Shown: piece after piece, positions 1 to 8,523 of the stretch
How positions within the stretch are numbered: the first letter of the stretch is position 1
Layout of the letters: each line of letters begins with the position of its first letter
Assembly (NCBI RefSeq): GCF_006546655.1
Contig: NZ_VIAQ01000008.1
Span: 1 to 64,000, forward strand
Direction: 5' to 3'
DNA from: Methanolobus vulcani
GTDB taxonomy: Archaea; Halobacteriota; Methanosarcinia; Methanosarcinales; Methanosarcinaceae
Length of the DNA: 64,000 bases
The notes under the pieces: generated by a model
What the model was told of the DNA's origin: nothing
The model's database searches: none
What the model saw: the letters and a program-made list of their open reading frames with translations, nothing else
Made by a program: the position numbers and the translations under genes

Positions 1-26
1 CGAAGTTCTCTATAGTATTTATAGTA

Positions 27-1697
27 TCACATGGGCTGTGTTTTGTCCATCAGTTCTATATTGGATTTTAGTATCTGTGAGAATACTTCGTTCTTCTTCA
101 CATCACATTTTGCTTCTTCAAGGTTTCTTTTAAGCTCTGTAACCGATGACTCAAGACTCTGTATATAGATTGTCTGCTGCTCAAGCTTATTATTTAGCTT
201 CTTTATGTCAAGGTTCTGACGATGGATTGTGACATGATTGCCGATCTCATTATTTGTTTTCTCGATCATCTCGTCAAGTTCTTTTCTCTTATCTCCCATC
301 TCGGCCAGCATTTTTTCCATCTCAGCCTCGAACTTTGAATTCTCGTTTCTCTTCTGGTCCAGATTCTCGCTTTCAGCTTTGATATCAGCTTTCTTTGCTT
401 CAAGAGCTTTCATATCTTCCTGGAAAGCAAGTTCCTTTTCTTCGTGAGACCTCAGGTGCTCCTCATGCTTTAACTTGAGCTGTTCACGCTCAGCCTTGAA
501 CCCGTTTTTCATATCCTCAAAAGTCTTCTCGTAGGATTTGATCTTCTCTTCATGGTTCAGCTTGACCCTTTCATTTTCAGCCTCAAACTCAAGCTTTCTC
601 TTCTCAAAGTTCTCCTCGCAGGCCCTGATCTCCTCTTCATGCTTTAATCTGATTTCTTCACGCTCAGCCTTGAACTCTGATTTCTTCTCATCGAAAGCCT
701 TTATCTTCTCCTCAAAAGAAAGCTCCTTTTCCTGATGCTCTTTAAGCCTTTCTTCGTAGCTGGATACAGCACTCTCAAGTTCCTTTGCCTTGTTTCCAAT
801 ATCCGAAATATCAGTCTGGATATGCTCTCTCATCTTTTCAATGGAAGATTGTTTCTCAGCAAGAAGTGATTCATCATCTTCTAGTTGTGTTTTAGCTGTC
901 TGGATATCTGCCTTTTTTCTGTTGATCTCTTTTAGCTCTGAATAATATCCTGCCTTAATAACTTCAAGTGCTGCCTGGGAAGTTGCTTCACTGAACTCGA
1001 TGGATAGCTCTTCTCCTTTTGAAAGCTGCTCCTCAAGTATCCTGCATTGTTCGTCCAGCTCAGACCTCTTTGCTGTGTATTGTTCAAATTCGGTTTTATA
1101 AGAGGATCTTAGGGAATCAAGTTCATCCATTTTAGTCTGGTATTCAGCAAAATCCTTCTCATGTTTCTGTCTGGATACTTCAAACTCTTTGATACGGGAT
1201 TCAAGATTCTCGCGCTTCTTTTCAAACTCAGCGATCTCTTTTTCAAGATCATCTTTCTGATTCTGTGGAACAGCCTTCCTGGCTTTTTCTGTGGCTGATT
1301 TCAGGATTTCACACTTTTTTCGGAGTTGTTTTTCCTGCTGTGAATAATCGTTTTTTAGCTCATCGAGTTCTTTCTGTTTTTTCTCATACTCGCTAATATC
1401 TGCCTCATAGCGTTCTCTGATCCTAACAAGTTCTGCTTCCTTCTCAATAAGTCCCTCTATATTGAAATTGAAGCCTTCAGGGATATTGATTGTCTGAACT
1501 GTTTGAGTAGCATGATTGGTAAAAGTATCATCACTTCTTTCTGATGATGGCATATAATTCTGAGGACTTGAGGACGCAGTAGTATCTCCATTTTCATGTT
1601 CCTCTTTCATAACGGGTTTGCGGTAGATATTCGGGGTAAATCCCTTCGATGAATTTTCATTATCCTTATTCCTACCTGTTAAATTCAATGGATTCAT
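27..1697 (-). CDS. Long coiled-coil protein, partner of actin-like ATPase
   Basis: A 556-residue protein of unknown function. Residues 1-70 are polar and low in complexity (Asn, Ser, Thr), and residues about 80-545 are almost continuous heptad-like coiled coil rich in Glu, Lys, Leu and Gln. Three tandem 29-residue repeats occupy about 341-427, each with the pattern F-x-A-E-x-E-x-x-K-L-x-H-E-E. No signal peptide, membrane segment or enzymatic motif is seen. Its start overlaps the stop of the upstream actin-like gene by four bases (ATGA), so the two are probably co-transcribed and translationally coupled. I infer a structural or adaptor role with that ATPase. It could instead be an SMC-like rod without heads, but no Walker motifs are present. 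Confidence 0.75.
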   Translation of the reverse strand: MNPLNLTGRNKDNENSSKGFTPNIYRKPVMKEEHENGDTTASSSPQNYMPSSERSDDTFTNHATQTVQTINIPEGFNFNIEGLIEKEAELVRIRERYEADISEYEKKQKELDELKNDYSQQEKQLRKKCEILKSATEKARKAVPQNQKDDLEKEIAEFEKKRENLESRIKEFEVSRQKHEKDFAEYQTKMDELDSLRSSYKTEFEQYTAKRSELDEQCRILEEQLSKGEELSIEFSEATSQAALEVIKAGYYSELKEINRKKADIQTAKTQLEDDESLLAEKQSSIEKMREHIQTDISDIGNKAKELESAVSSYEERLKEHQEKELSFEEKIKAFDEKKSEFKAEREEIRLKHEEEIRACEENFEKRKLEFEAENERVKLNHEEKIKSYEKTFEDMKNGFKAEREQLKLKHEEHLRSHEEKELAFQEDMKALEAKKADIKAESENLDQKRNENSKFEAEMEKMLAEMGDKRKELDEMIEKTNNEIGNHVTIHRQNLDIKKLNNKLEQQTIYIQSLESSVTELKRNLEEAKCDVKKNEVFSQILKSNIELMDKTQPM

Positions 1698-2731
1698 ACT
1701 ATCATTTCCTTAGTTTTATTTTCAGCATTCAGCTGAGTCCAGAATTCCGGTGGCATATTCTTTGCAATTTCAAGAGCACCTTCTGAGATACCGTATACAG
1801 GATCTATGTCAGAAATGACTTTACCACCGCCAAGCACCCTCAGTTCGTTCTCGATGAAAGAATCAAGTCCCTCAAGGTCGCTGGTTCCTCCCAAAATATG
1901 GATGTTGTTCCTCAGTTTTTCACGCAGCTCCGGTTCAATATCAGATATCAGTTTAATAATTCCCGATACAATATCTGTCACAACGAACTCACACGCCAGT
2001 TGTAACTCTTCCATAATAGATTCCTGAACATTGCCACTTTCCAGAGGAACGTCAACAACACAGTTGTCTGAACCAGAACCCAGATGGCCGTGTTCTTCCT
2101 TCCATCCACTGGCAAGCTCCTCAGTTACCTTTGAATCTTCCCACCTTTCGCTGATAAGTTTCACGATCTCAGAATCAATGTCCTTTCCGGCACATGAGAG
2201 TCTCAGGCAATCATTTTCCCTGGGAACCTCACTGTCTATTATACAGATATCCGTTCTACTGTAGCCGATATCCACTATTATGGATTTGTCAGGAAGATTG
2301 TTCTTGTAGGATGCACAAAAGAGTTCATCAACAAGCATAGCACCTGAAAAAACCTCATTTGCAAGTTCAAGGAATTTGCGTTTGTATTCTTTGTTTGCAT
2401 CTGAAGGAGTTCCAAGTATTGCAAAAGTATCTCTACTTGCATCAATATCATGCTTTTCAAGAATCGATCTCAGGAATTTTCTGCAAGCATCTATGTCTTC
2501 TTCTGTCCCAAGCTCACCTTTGAAAAGTTCTATTATATTCCCATCTGCCAGATCAAGCGCATCCTTTCCTGATATTACTTTTTGTTCCTGGCTGTTGCTG
2601 TTCTCATTGGAAAAAACAACTGTACTGCGTTCTGTGAATTTTTTACCTTCACTGGTACACACAGATGTTTTGAACATTCCTGCATCTATACCAATATACA
2701 GGCTGTTATCACTGGTTGTCTGATCTTCCAT
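1694..2731 (-). CDS. Actin/MreB/ParM-superfamily ATPase
   Basis: A 345-residue protein with the three nucleotide-binding signatures of the actin-Hsp70 fold: phosphate-1 loop YIGIDAGMFKTSV near residue 12, phosphate-2 loop IIVDIGYSRTDICII near 150, and adenosine motif IHILGGTSDLEGLD near 288. The size fits bacterial and archaeal actins (ParM, MreB, Ta0583-like), and it lacks the substrate domain of Hsp70. It is the first gene of a two-gene operon with the coiled-coil protein at 27-1697. A TATA-like AT-rich box lies upstream at about 2827-2838. The function is unknown; a filament or scaffold role is inference. PilM-like or plasmid-segregation actins are alternatives, but no pilus or Par genes are adjacent. 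Confidence 0.75.
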   Translation of the reverse strand: MEDQTTSDNSLYIGIDAGMFKTSVCTSEGKKFTERSTVVFSNENSNSQEQKVISGKDALDLADGNIIELFKGELGTEEDIDACRKFLRSILEKHDIDASRDTFAILGTPSDANKEYKRKFLELANEVFSGAMLVDELFCASYKNNLPDKSIIVDIGYSRTDICIIDSEVPRENDCLRLSCAGKDIDSEIVKLISERWEDSKVTEELASGWKEEHGHLGSGSDNCVVDVPLESGNVQESIMEELQLACEFVVTDIVSGIIKLISDIEPELREKLRNNIHILGGTSDLEGLDSFIENELRVLGGGKVISDIDPVYGISEGALEIAKNMPPEFWTQLNAENKTKEMIV

Positions 2732-2826
2732 GTAATCAACTACTTGTTTTTAAGACCCACATGGAATTACAACAAAATACATGGGATCCATTTTCTTAAT
2801 AAAAGTTGATTCGATTAAATCAGTAT

Positions 2827-2838
2827 TTATATATTATG
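2827..2838 (-). promoter_or_regulatory. TATA-like box for the actin-like operon
   Basis: On the minus strand an AT-only stretch resembling an archaeal TATA box lies about 100 bases before the actin-like start codon. The 233-base gap 2732-2964 has no other recognisable element. The assignment rests on composition and position only. Confidence 0.35.
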
Positions 2839-2964
2839 AACATAGGATTTGCCATCTATGGCTATATTTTTGCCAAATAAATTTCTATGTAATTAGAAAA
2901 AGGTACCAGCAAGCCATATGTTTCAAAAACAAACCATGTTCAAAAAACAGGGGAATTATGGGCG

Positions 2965-3858
2965 TTATTTTATATATGTATTCATATGTTTTTTATACAG
3001 TACATGTACTATTCCGTCAGCAAGACCCAGTTTTGGTACATGCATGTATTCAATGTCACCCCATTTCATAATGGAGTAATATATCTTAGAAGCAGGAACT
3101 ATAACATCAGCCCTGTCAGGCTTTAAACCAAGTTTTATTATCCTTTGCTCCAGGGTAAATCCTTTCAGGTATTTTTTGAGCTGCTGAATGTCATCCCTTA
3201 AAAGGAGTGTACCGTCTTTTCTACCGGACATTCTGTAAAGTTTATTTATGTTGCCGCCACTTCCAATGGCATAATCAGGTGTGTGTTCATTGGTGACTTT
3301 CTTAACCCATTTCTTCATTTCATTCCAGTCATCCTTTGTCACAATACCTTCAAGCATTCGAATGGTTCCAATATTGAATGACCTGTATGCAAAGACCTCT
3401 TTTCCCTTAAACAGGATAAGTTCAGTACTTCCACCGCCAACATCCACATGCAGGTAAGTTGAATCGCTGCTTCCGATAATTTTCTCAATTCTGTTGGAAT
3501 AGATTATTTTTGCTTCCTTCCTGCCGCTTATCACTTTCAGGTCAATGCCGCTTTTTTCCTTTATTTTGTCTATGATCTCGTCACTGTTATCTGCTTCCCG
3601 CATGGCTGAGGTGGCGCATGCCATGTAATCCAGTGGTTCATAGGCATCCATCAGGTATTTGAATCCCATCATGGTTTTTATGAGGCGTGCTTCTTTTTCC
3701 GGTGAGATATTATTGTGGATGAAAGCATCTTCACCAAGCCTGATTGGCATGCGTATAAACGATATCTTTTCAAAAACAGGCTCTATACCCTCAGAACCAA
3801 CCTTTGACAGAAGAAGCCTGACAGCATTTGAACCAACATCTATGGCGGCAAATTTCAT
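2965..3858 (-). CDS. ppx: Exopolyphosphatase, Ppx/GppA family (short form)
   Basis: A 297-residue ASKHA-fold phosphatase expected to release phosphate from polyphosphate ends. The N-terminal phosphate loop AAIDVGSNAVRLLLSK and the second loop HVDVGGGSTELILFKGK near residue 140 are family signatures. The protein stops after the two ASKHA domains and lacks the C-terminal HD-type domain of the roughly 500-residue bacterial PPX. A domain of that type occurs in this window fused to a CYTH domain (15916-17169). Its start overlaps the ppk1 stop by four bases (ATGA), so synthesis and degradation enzymes form one operon. A role in pppGpp hydrolysis is a less likely alternative. Confidence 0.88.
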   Translation of the reverse strand: MKFAAIDVGSNAVRLLLSKVGSEGIEPVFEKISFIRMPIRLGEDAFIHNNISPEKEARLIKTMMGFKYLMDAYEPLDYMACATSAMREADNSDEIIDKIKEKSGIDLKVISGRKEAKIIYSNRIEKIIGSSDSTYLHVDVGGGSTELILFKGKEVFAYRSFNIGTIRMLEGIVTKDDWNEMKKWVKKVTNEHTPDYAIGSGGNINKLYRMSGRKDGTLLLRDDIQQLKKYLKGFTLEQRIIKLGLKPDRADVIVPASKIYYSIMKWGDIEYMHVPKLGLADGIVHVLYKKHMNTYIK

Positions 3859-5927
3859 GAACTCTCCTCACTTTTCAGTTGCTTTTCAAGGAAAGCATAT
3901 ATGTCTTCCTGGGCACGGCAGGGTTTATGTTCATTTCTAACGTACTTGTTATTCTGGGTTTCGTTGATCATCCTGGCCTTTATATTGTCAGCGAACTGGA
4001 TATTCATATGCTCTCTTAATTCATTTTTCAAAGAAACATCATATATTGGTGTTGCTACTTCTACACGCTTGTCAAGATTTCTTACCATCCAGTCAGCAGA
4101 TGAGATGAAATATTTCTCTTCTTCATTGTTGCAGAAAATAAATATTCTGGAGTGCTCAAGATATTTGTCAACTATACTGATTACATCAATATTCTCACTT
4201 AGTCCTTCAACACCCGGAACAAGTGAACATATGCCTCTAATAACAAGCTTTATTTTGACACCTGCTTTACTGGCTTCATATAACTTGTTAATCATGTCAC
4301 TGTCCACAAGGCTGTTCATCTTGGCATGGATGTATGCAGGTTTACCTTCTTTTGCGTTCTCAATTTCATTATCAATGAGTTTTTCAAATTTTTTACGCAT
4401 TTGAAGTGGTGCAACAACAAGGTGTTCATAATCATAAATCTTGTAGTTATGCTCAAAGAAATCAAAGATTTTTTCAACCTCATGTGTGATGTCCTTATTT
4501 CTGGTCATCAACATGTGGTCACAGTAGAGTTTAGCAGTTGATTCATTGAAATTTCCGGTGCCTATGCAGGAATAGTGAACAGTATCTTCTCCTTCATTCC
4601 TGCTTATGTGGCAGAGTTTAGAATGCACTTTCAGACCAGGCACACCATCAATGATTCTTGCACCGGCATTTTCCAGTTTCTGTGTCCAGTAAATATTGGA
4701 TTCTTCATCAAAACGTGCCTGAAGTTCAATAACAACAGTAACGGATTTCCCGTTTTTGATTGCGTTTATGAGTGCATTGACAACATTTGAATTGCGTGCA
4801 ACCCTGTAAAGCGTGACTTTTATGCTTGTGACATTCGGGTCAATTGCAGCTTCTCTTAACAAATCTATGAAATAATCAAAAGATTGGTATGGATAGTGAA
4901 GAAGAATATCCTTTTCCCTGATAGCAGTAAGCATACTCTTATGACTTCTCAGGTCTTTATGTGGCAAAGGGTGCTTCTTTTCGTAATAGAATGATTCCGG
5001 TCCAATCTCCGGGAAACCCATGAAATCTTTTGCATTGTGATATTTACCACCTGGAACAAGGTTCTCGAAGTCCAGGATGTCCAGTCTTTTCAGAGTGAAA
5101 TCAAGAAGATAATAAGGCATTTCCCTGTCATACACAAAACGCACTGGCTGGCCCTTTTTCCTTTCTTCAAGACTCTCTGATACCTTTTCAAAGAAACTCT
5201 TGGTTACATCATCATCAATATCAAGTTCAGCATCCCTTGTGAGTTTTATAGTGTATGCACCTATGGAATCATAATCAAAGGTTGAGAATATATCATCAAG
5301 TCCGAAACGGATGATATCATCAAGCATGATCACACATTTACGCCCGTCTGAATCCGGAAGATTGACAAAACGGGGAAGTACGTCTGCAGGAACTTCTATC
5401 AATGCAAATTTCGAGCTTTGAGGATCCCATTTCTTTCTGACATCGATAACCAGGTAAATTACCTGGTTTTTAAGGTAAGGGAAATCCGGAATATCCTTCA
5501 GCATTACAGGGATAAGACGTGGCCTGACCTTTTCCTGGAAATAGATTTTCAGGAATGTTTTCTGGTTATCATCAAGCTGGGTTTCATCAACGATAAAAAT
5601 ATTGTGAGTTTCAAGCTCCTTTGTCACGCTTGTGAAAGTTTTATCGAATTCATCTCTCAGTTCAAGTACGGTATTGTGCACCTCTTTCATAACTTTCTTC
5701 GGTGATACACCTACCATTGCTTTTGATTTTACACCTGCATCTATCATTCTTTGCAGGGTACCGACTCTCACACTGAAGAATTCATCAAGATTGGATGAGA
5801 ATATTCCAAGGAATTTCAGACGTTCAAGTAAGGGGACACCGGGGTCCTTTGCTTCCTGTAACACTCTTGCGTTGAAAGAAAGCCAGCTGATTTCCCTGTT
5901 GACATATTCATTTACTTCATTTGACAT
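3855..5927 (-). CDS. ppk1: Polyphosphate kinase 1
   Basis: Reversible transfer of the ATP gamma-phosphate to polyphosphate. The N-terminal region VNREISWLSFNARVLQEA, the first catalytic histidine in KVHSKLCHISR (residue 435 from the chosen start), the IGTGNFNESTAKLYCD segment and the second histidine motif YLEHSRIFIF are all present, so the enzyme looks active. The frame stays open to 6044, but I choose the start at 5927 because the family begins at about this point, giving 690 residues; the extra upstream residues have no family similarity and lie in an AT-rich promoter-like stretch. It overlaps ppx by four bases and follows the CHAD gene by about 155 bases. Confidence 0.93.
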   Translation of the reverse strand: MSNEVNEYVNREISWLSFNARVLQEAKDPGVPLLERLKFLGIFSSNLDEFFSVRVGTLQRMIDAGVKSKAMVGVSPKKVMKEVHNTVLELRDEFDKTFTSVTKELETHNIFIVDETQLDDNQKTFLKIYFQEKVRPRLIPVMLKDIPDFPYLKNQVIYLVIDVRKKWDPQSSKFALIEVPADVLPRFVNLPDSDGRKCVIMLDDIIRFGLDDIFSTFDYDSIGAYTIKLTRDAELDIDDDVTKSFFEKVSESLEERKKGQPVRFVYDREMPYYLLDFTLKRLDILDFENLVPGGKYHNAKDFMGFPEIGPESFYYEKKHPLPHKDLRSHKSMLTAIREKDILLHYPYQSFDYFIDLLREAAIDPNVTSIKVTLYRVARNSNVVNALINAIKNGKSVTVVIELQARFDEESNIYWTQKLENAGARIIDGVPGLKVHSKLCHISRNEGEDTVHYSCIGTGNFNESTAKLYCDHMLMTRNKDITHEVEKIFDFFEHNYKIYDYEHLVVAPLQMRKKFEKLIDNEIENAKEGKPAYIHAKMNSLVDSDMINKLYEASKAGVKIKLVIRGICSLVPGVEGLSENIDVISIVDKYLEHSRIFIFCNNEEEKYFISSADWMVRNLDKRVEVATPIYDVSLKNELREHMNIQFADNIKARMINETQNNKYVRNEHKPCRAQEDIYAFLEKQLKSEESS

Positions 5928-6083
5928 AAAATTCATGTTTTTCAGTTTTGAAAACGTTAGAAAGCTGTTGTGTTTTGATAAAACAACAGTGATTCTATTA
6001 TATAACACTTCATACAGTTTCATATATAGTAGTATATAGCACAATATAGCTTACATAATCAATACAATTCAAGTGGCAAGCGG

Positions 6084-8003
6084 TCAGGAGTTATAAATTC
6101 CTGCAATTGCCTGTGAAAACCTTACGCTGAAATCAGGGTCAATAACCTTAGACCATGCATCCGGGAATGAATCCAGCAAGGATACAAGTTCCTTTTTCCT
6201 GTATTCAATATATGCATCAACTCCGGGATAGTCCCTGATACTGACAGAGTCCTTCTTTCCGTGTGTCTCTCCCCACACGCCATATCTCTCAAAGTTCTCA
6301 AGCATTTCAAGTGCAACCACAGTATCATGCATGTCACCAAGATTATCCTGAAGGCCTTTGAGGTCTTTTATAAGGCTCTTTGATTCAGAACCAAGAACTT
6401 CCTTGAAGAACTCAATTGTATAACGCAGTATTTTCACATCTATTCTCAGCTGGTGGTACTTTTCAAGGTACGGATCAATTGTTGTGTCGTCAGTAAGTAT
6501 ATCACCATATGCTCTCACAGTTGCAAGCTGGGAATAAAGGAGCAAAGGCAGTACATCTGCAACTCTGGCTGGTATAGGTTCGCCATTTTTCTTTGCAGCT
6601 TTCATCTTCCATGCTTTCTTTTTCAGCAGATAATCTGCAAAGTTCTTTTTGAATTTATTATAACGTGATTCATCAAGGTACACAAGCATATTGCCACGAT
6701 GCTTTGCTCTTTCAATGAGAATGGAATCTGTAAGAGGTTCAATTTCCATCACTCTCTCAGGTGGCTGTGCCGCAAGATAGTGATCGATCTTCTCAAGGAA
6801 TACATCCATGTCACGTACTGTTCCCAGTGTCCTTCTTATGGATTTTACGTCCTTGTAATAGGAAGACATCTCTTTCATATTGAGATAGTCTTCAAGAACC
6901 TCTACAACAGAACGCATTCTCATTGCAGCAACTCTCATATCATGGAGTTCTTCAATATCCCTGCCAATCTTCGTACCTCTCTCATGTTCGATCATCTGGC
7001 CAAAGTTGTACATGAGGACTTTGCGTGCAGCTTCACGCATGGTATCGTCAGATTTGATATCTGTCTTTTTAAGTGACCTGAATTCTGCATAAGGAACAAT
7101 AAAATCCTGTACATCAGCTGTTTCATTTGAAGAAAGCTCTTTTTCAGGCGAATATTCTGTTTTTTCGTCCTCTTTATCTTGAGTTTCTTCAATATCTTCA
7201 ATCTCTTTTTCAATTTCAGGTTCAATAAGCTCAGCTATCTCGGGGAATTGTGTTGTTTCAAGATACGTAGTTTCTTCTTGTTCATCGTTGACATTACATA
7301 TTTTTATGTCTTCGTCGCCGAATGCATCTATTGCAGTTTTAATTTCAGTAATGGAAATGGATTTTTCCTCATTGGGTTCCATAAACAGGGACTCCGGATG
7401 TTTTTCTTCTGAAGTGGTATTAATAAGGTAAGTATTTTCATTATCACTGGTGCCCGTAAGAAAAGCAGGCTCGTAGGTGCCAGATGTGATATTTGTCATT
7501 AGAATTCCTGCAAAGGTTGTAAGGACAGAACAATCATTGTGTTGCTTTTCAATAGGTTTAACATCATCTTTTTGCGGAGTAAGTTCCTGTTGTCTGGAAT
7601 CTCCCAGTGCCTGCAGGAAATAATTTACAAAGATATTGATGAGCAGCAGGAAAATACCAATTGAATATGCTACTATTGCATAACTGACCTTTGGATAGAC
7701 CCAGTTATCAGGGAAAGATGTCATGAAAACAAATAGTCCGATTGCGGATAATAACAGACCTGCAAGGAAAGAATAGTTTCGTGAAAGCTTCTGGCGTATT
7801 CCTGCGACATTGATTCCTGAAAGGATTAGAACCACACCAGTAGCAAGTAACATGCACACAACCAGAATGGTTTCTGTACCTGAACCACGGTTGAGCCTGC
7901 TAACGATGGCAAAAAGCAGTCCTGTCATGCATGACACCAGGCCTGCAAGAAAACCCAGTGATGCCGCTAAGGAGTATTTCTTTACAAATACATCCGATGA
8001 CAT
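6084..8003 (-). CDS. Membrane-anchored CHAD-domain protein
   Basis: A 639-residue protein in three parts. Residues about 12-130 hold four hydrophobic helices; about 140-315 is a highly acidic, disordered linker rich in Glu; about 318-630 is a CHAD domain with its paired histidine/basic helices, HDMRVAAMRMRS and LRIDVKILRYTIEFF. CHAD domains are established polyphosphate-binding modules, so this protein is likely to bring polyphosphate granules or chains to the cytoplasmic membrane. It lies directly upstream of ppk1-ppx on the same strand and downstream of the ferredoxin gene. The four-helix anchor plus acidic linker is an unusual setting; CHAD is more often alone or fused to CYTH. The tethering function is inferred. 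Confidence 0.85.
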   Translation of the reverse strand: MSSDVFVKKYSLAASLGFLAGLVSCMTGLLFAIVSRLNRGSGTETILVVCMLLATGVVLILSGINVAGIRQKLSRNYSFLAGLLLSAIGLFVFMTSFPDNWVYPKVSYAIVAYSIGIFLLLINIFVNYFLQALGDSRQQELTPQKDDVKPIEKQHNDCSVLTTFAGILMTNITSGTYEPAFLTGTSDNENTYLINTTSEEKHPESLFMEPNEEKSISITEIKTAIDAFGDEDIKICNVNDEQEETTYLETTQFPEIAELIEPEIEKEIEDIEETQDKEDEKTEYSPEKELSSNETADVQDFIVPYAEFRSLKKTDIKSDDTMREAARKVLMYNFGQMIEHERGTKIGRDIEELHDMRVAAMRMRSVVEVLEDYLNMKEMSSYYKDVKSIRRTLGTVRDMDVFLEKIDHYLAAQPPERVMEIEPLTDSILIERAKHRGNMLVYLDESRYNKFKKNFADYLLKKKAWKMKAAKKNGEPIPARVADVLPLLLYSQLATVRAYGDILTDDTTIDPYLEKYHQLRIDVKILRYTIEFFKEVLGSESKSLIKDLKGLQDNLGDMHDTVVALEMLENFERYGVWGETHGKKDSVSIRDYPGVDAYIEYRKKELVSLLDSFPDAWSKVIDPDFSVRFSQAIAGIYNS

Positions 8004-8068
8004 TGTTCTCCCCTCAGCAAATATGATCTTCTCCTCATTATTCTGGTTATGTTTTCTATGATTGTAAA

Positions 8069-8413
8069 TTAAAGTTTAATTCGTTTCAGTTCTTTTATCG
8101 TTCCGCGAATAATCTCCTGTTCGCGTTTAAGTTGTCGCAGCTGACTCTTGATCAGACGCTTCTTTGCACGCTTATTTTTAGATTTTTCAAGTGAGTTTTT
8201 TGCGGATTTAAGATTTTCATAGATTTTGAATTTCACAACGTCTTTGTCTTTGAGTATTGCTTTGACAGGGCATATTTTGATGCATTTTCCACAATTAATG
8301 CATTTTCCTTCTTCGATCAAGGCTTTTCCTTTTGCCATGTAAATGGCATCCACAGGGCATTTTTTAATGCACTTTTTACATGACACACATTTAACTTTAT
8401 TAACCCATGGCAT
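8069..8413 (-). CDS. Ferredoxin with two [4Fe-4S] clusters and a basic tail
   Basis: A 114-residue protein with two CxxCxxCxxxCP cluster motifs (CVSCKKCIKKCP and CINCGKCIKICP) in the first 60 residues, the classic bacterial-type ferredoxin fold. The last 50 residues form a strongly basic helical tail (repeated Lys-Lys and Arg-Lys), uncommon in ferredoxins and suggestive of binding an anionic surface, RNA or polyphosphate (inference). A GAGG lies ten bases before the ATG. It is first in the minus-strand series leading to CHAD, ppk1 and ppx, 65 bases before the CHAD start, and it diverges from the MgtC-family gene. Its electron partner is not evident here. Confidence 0.85.
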   Translation of the reverse strand: MPWVNKVKCVSCKKCIKKCPVDAIYMAKGKALIEEGKCINCGKCIKICPVKAILKDKDVVKFKIYENLKSAKNSLEKSKNKRAKKRLIKSQLRQLKREQEIIRGTIKELKRIKL

Positions 8414-8445
8414 GATAGTTAAACCTCATTACTAATTTGTCAAGC

Positions 8446-8477
8446 AAATATAAAAATATGTAGTAATACATGTATTA
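8446..8477. promoter_or_regulatory. Divergent promoter with 14-bp perfect palindrome
   Basis: The gap between the ferredoxin/CHAD/ppk1/ppx series and the MgtC/PPK2 pair holds an AT-rich TATA-like stretch at 8446-8458 and the perfect palindrome TAATACATGTATTA at 8464-8477. Its position between the two divergent units suggests a shared operator for a dimeric regulator. No regulator gene is adjacent. Confidence 0.4.
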
Positions 8478-8523
8478 TAGTTAGTTATGCAGCCATCTGC
8501 ATGCTACTATAATTGAACCCGCT

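Noticed and set aside
5928-6044. Longer N-terminus for PPK1
   Set aside because: The 39 extra residues are hydrophobic and unlike the family, and the DNA is AT-rich and promoter-like.
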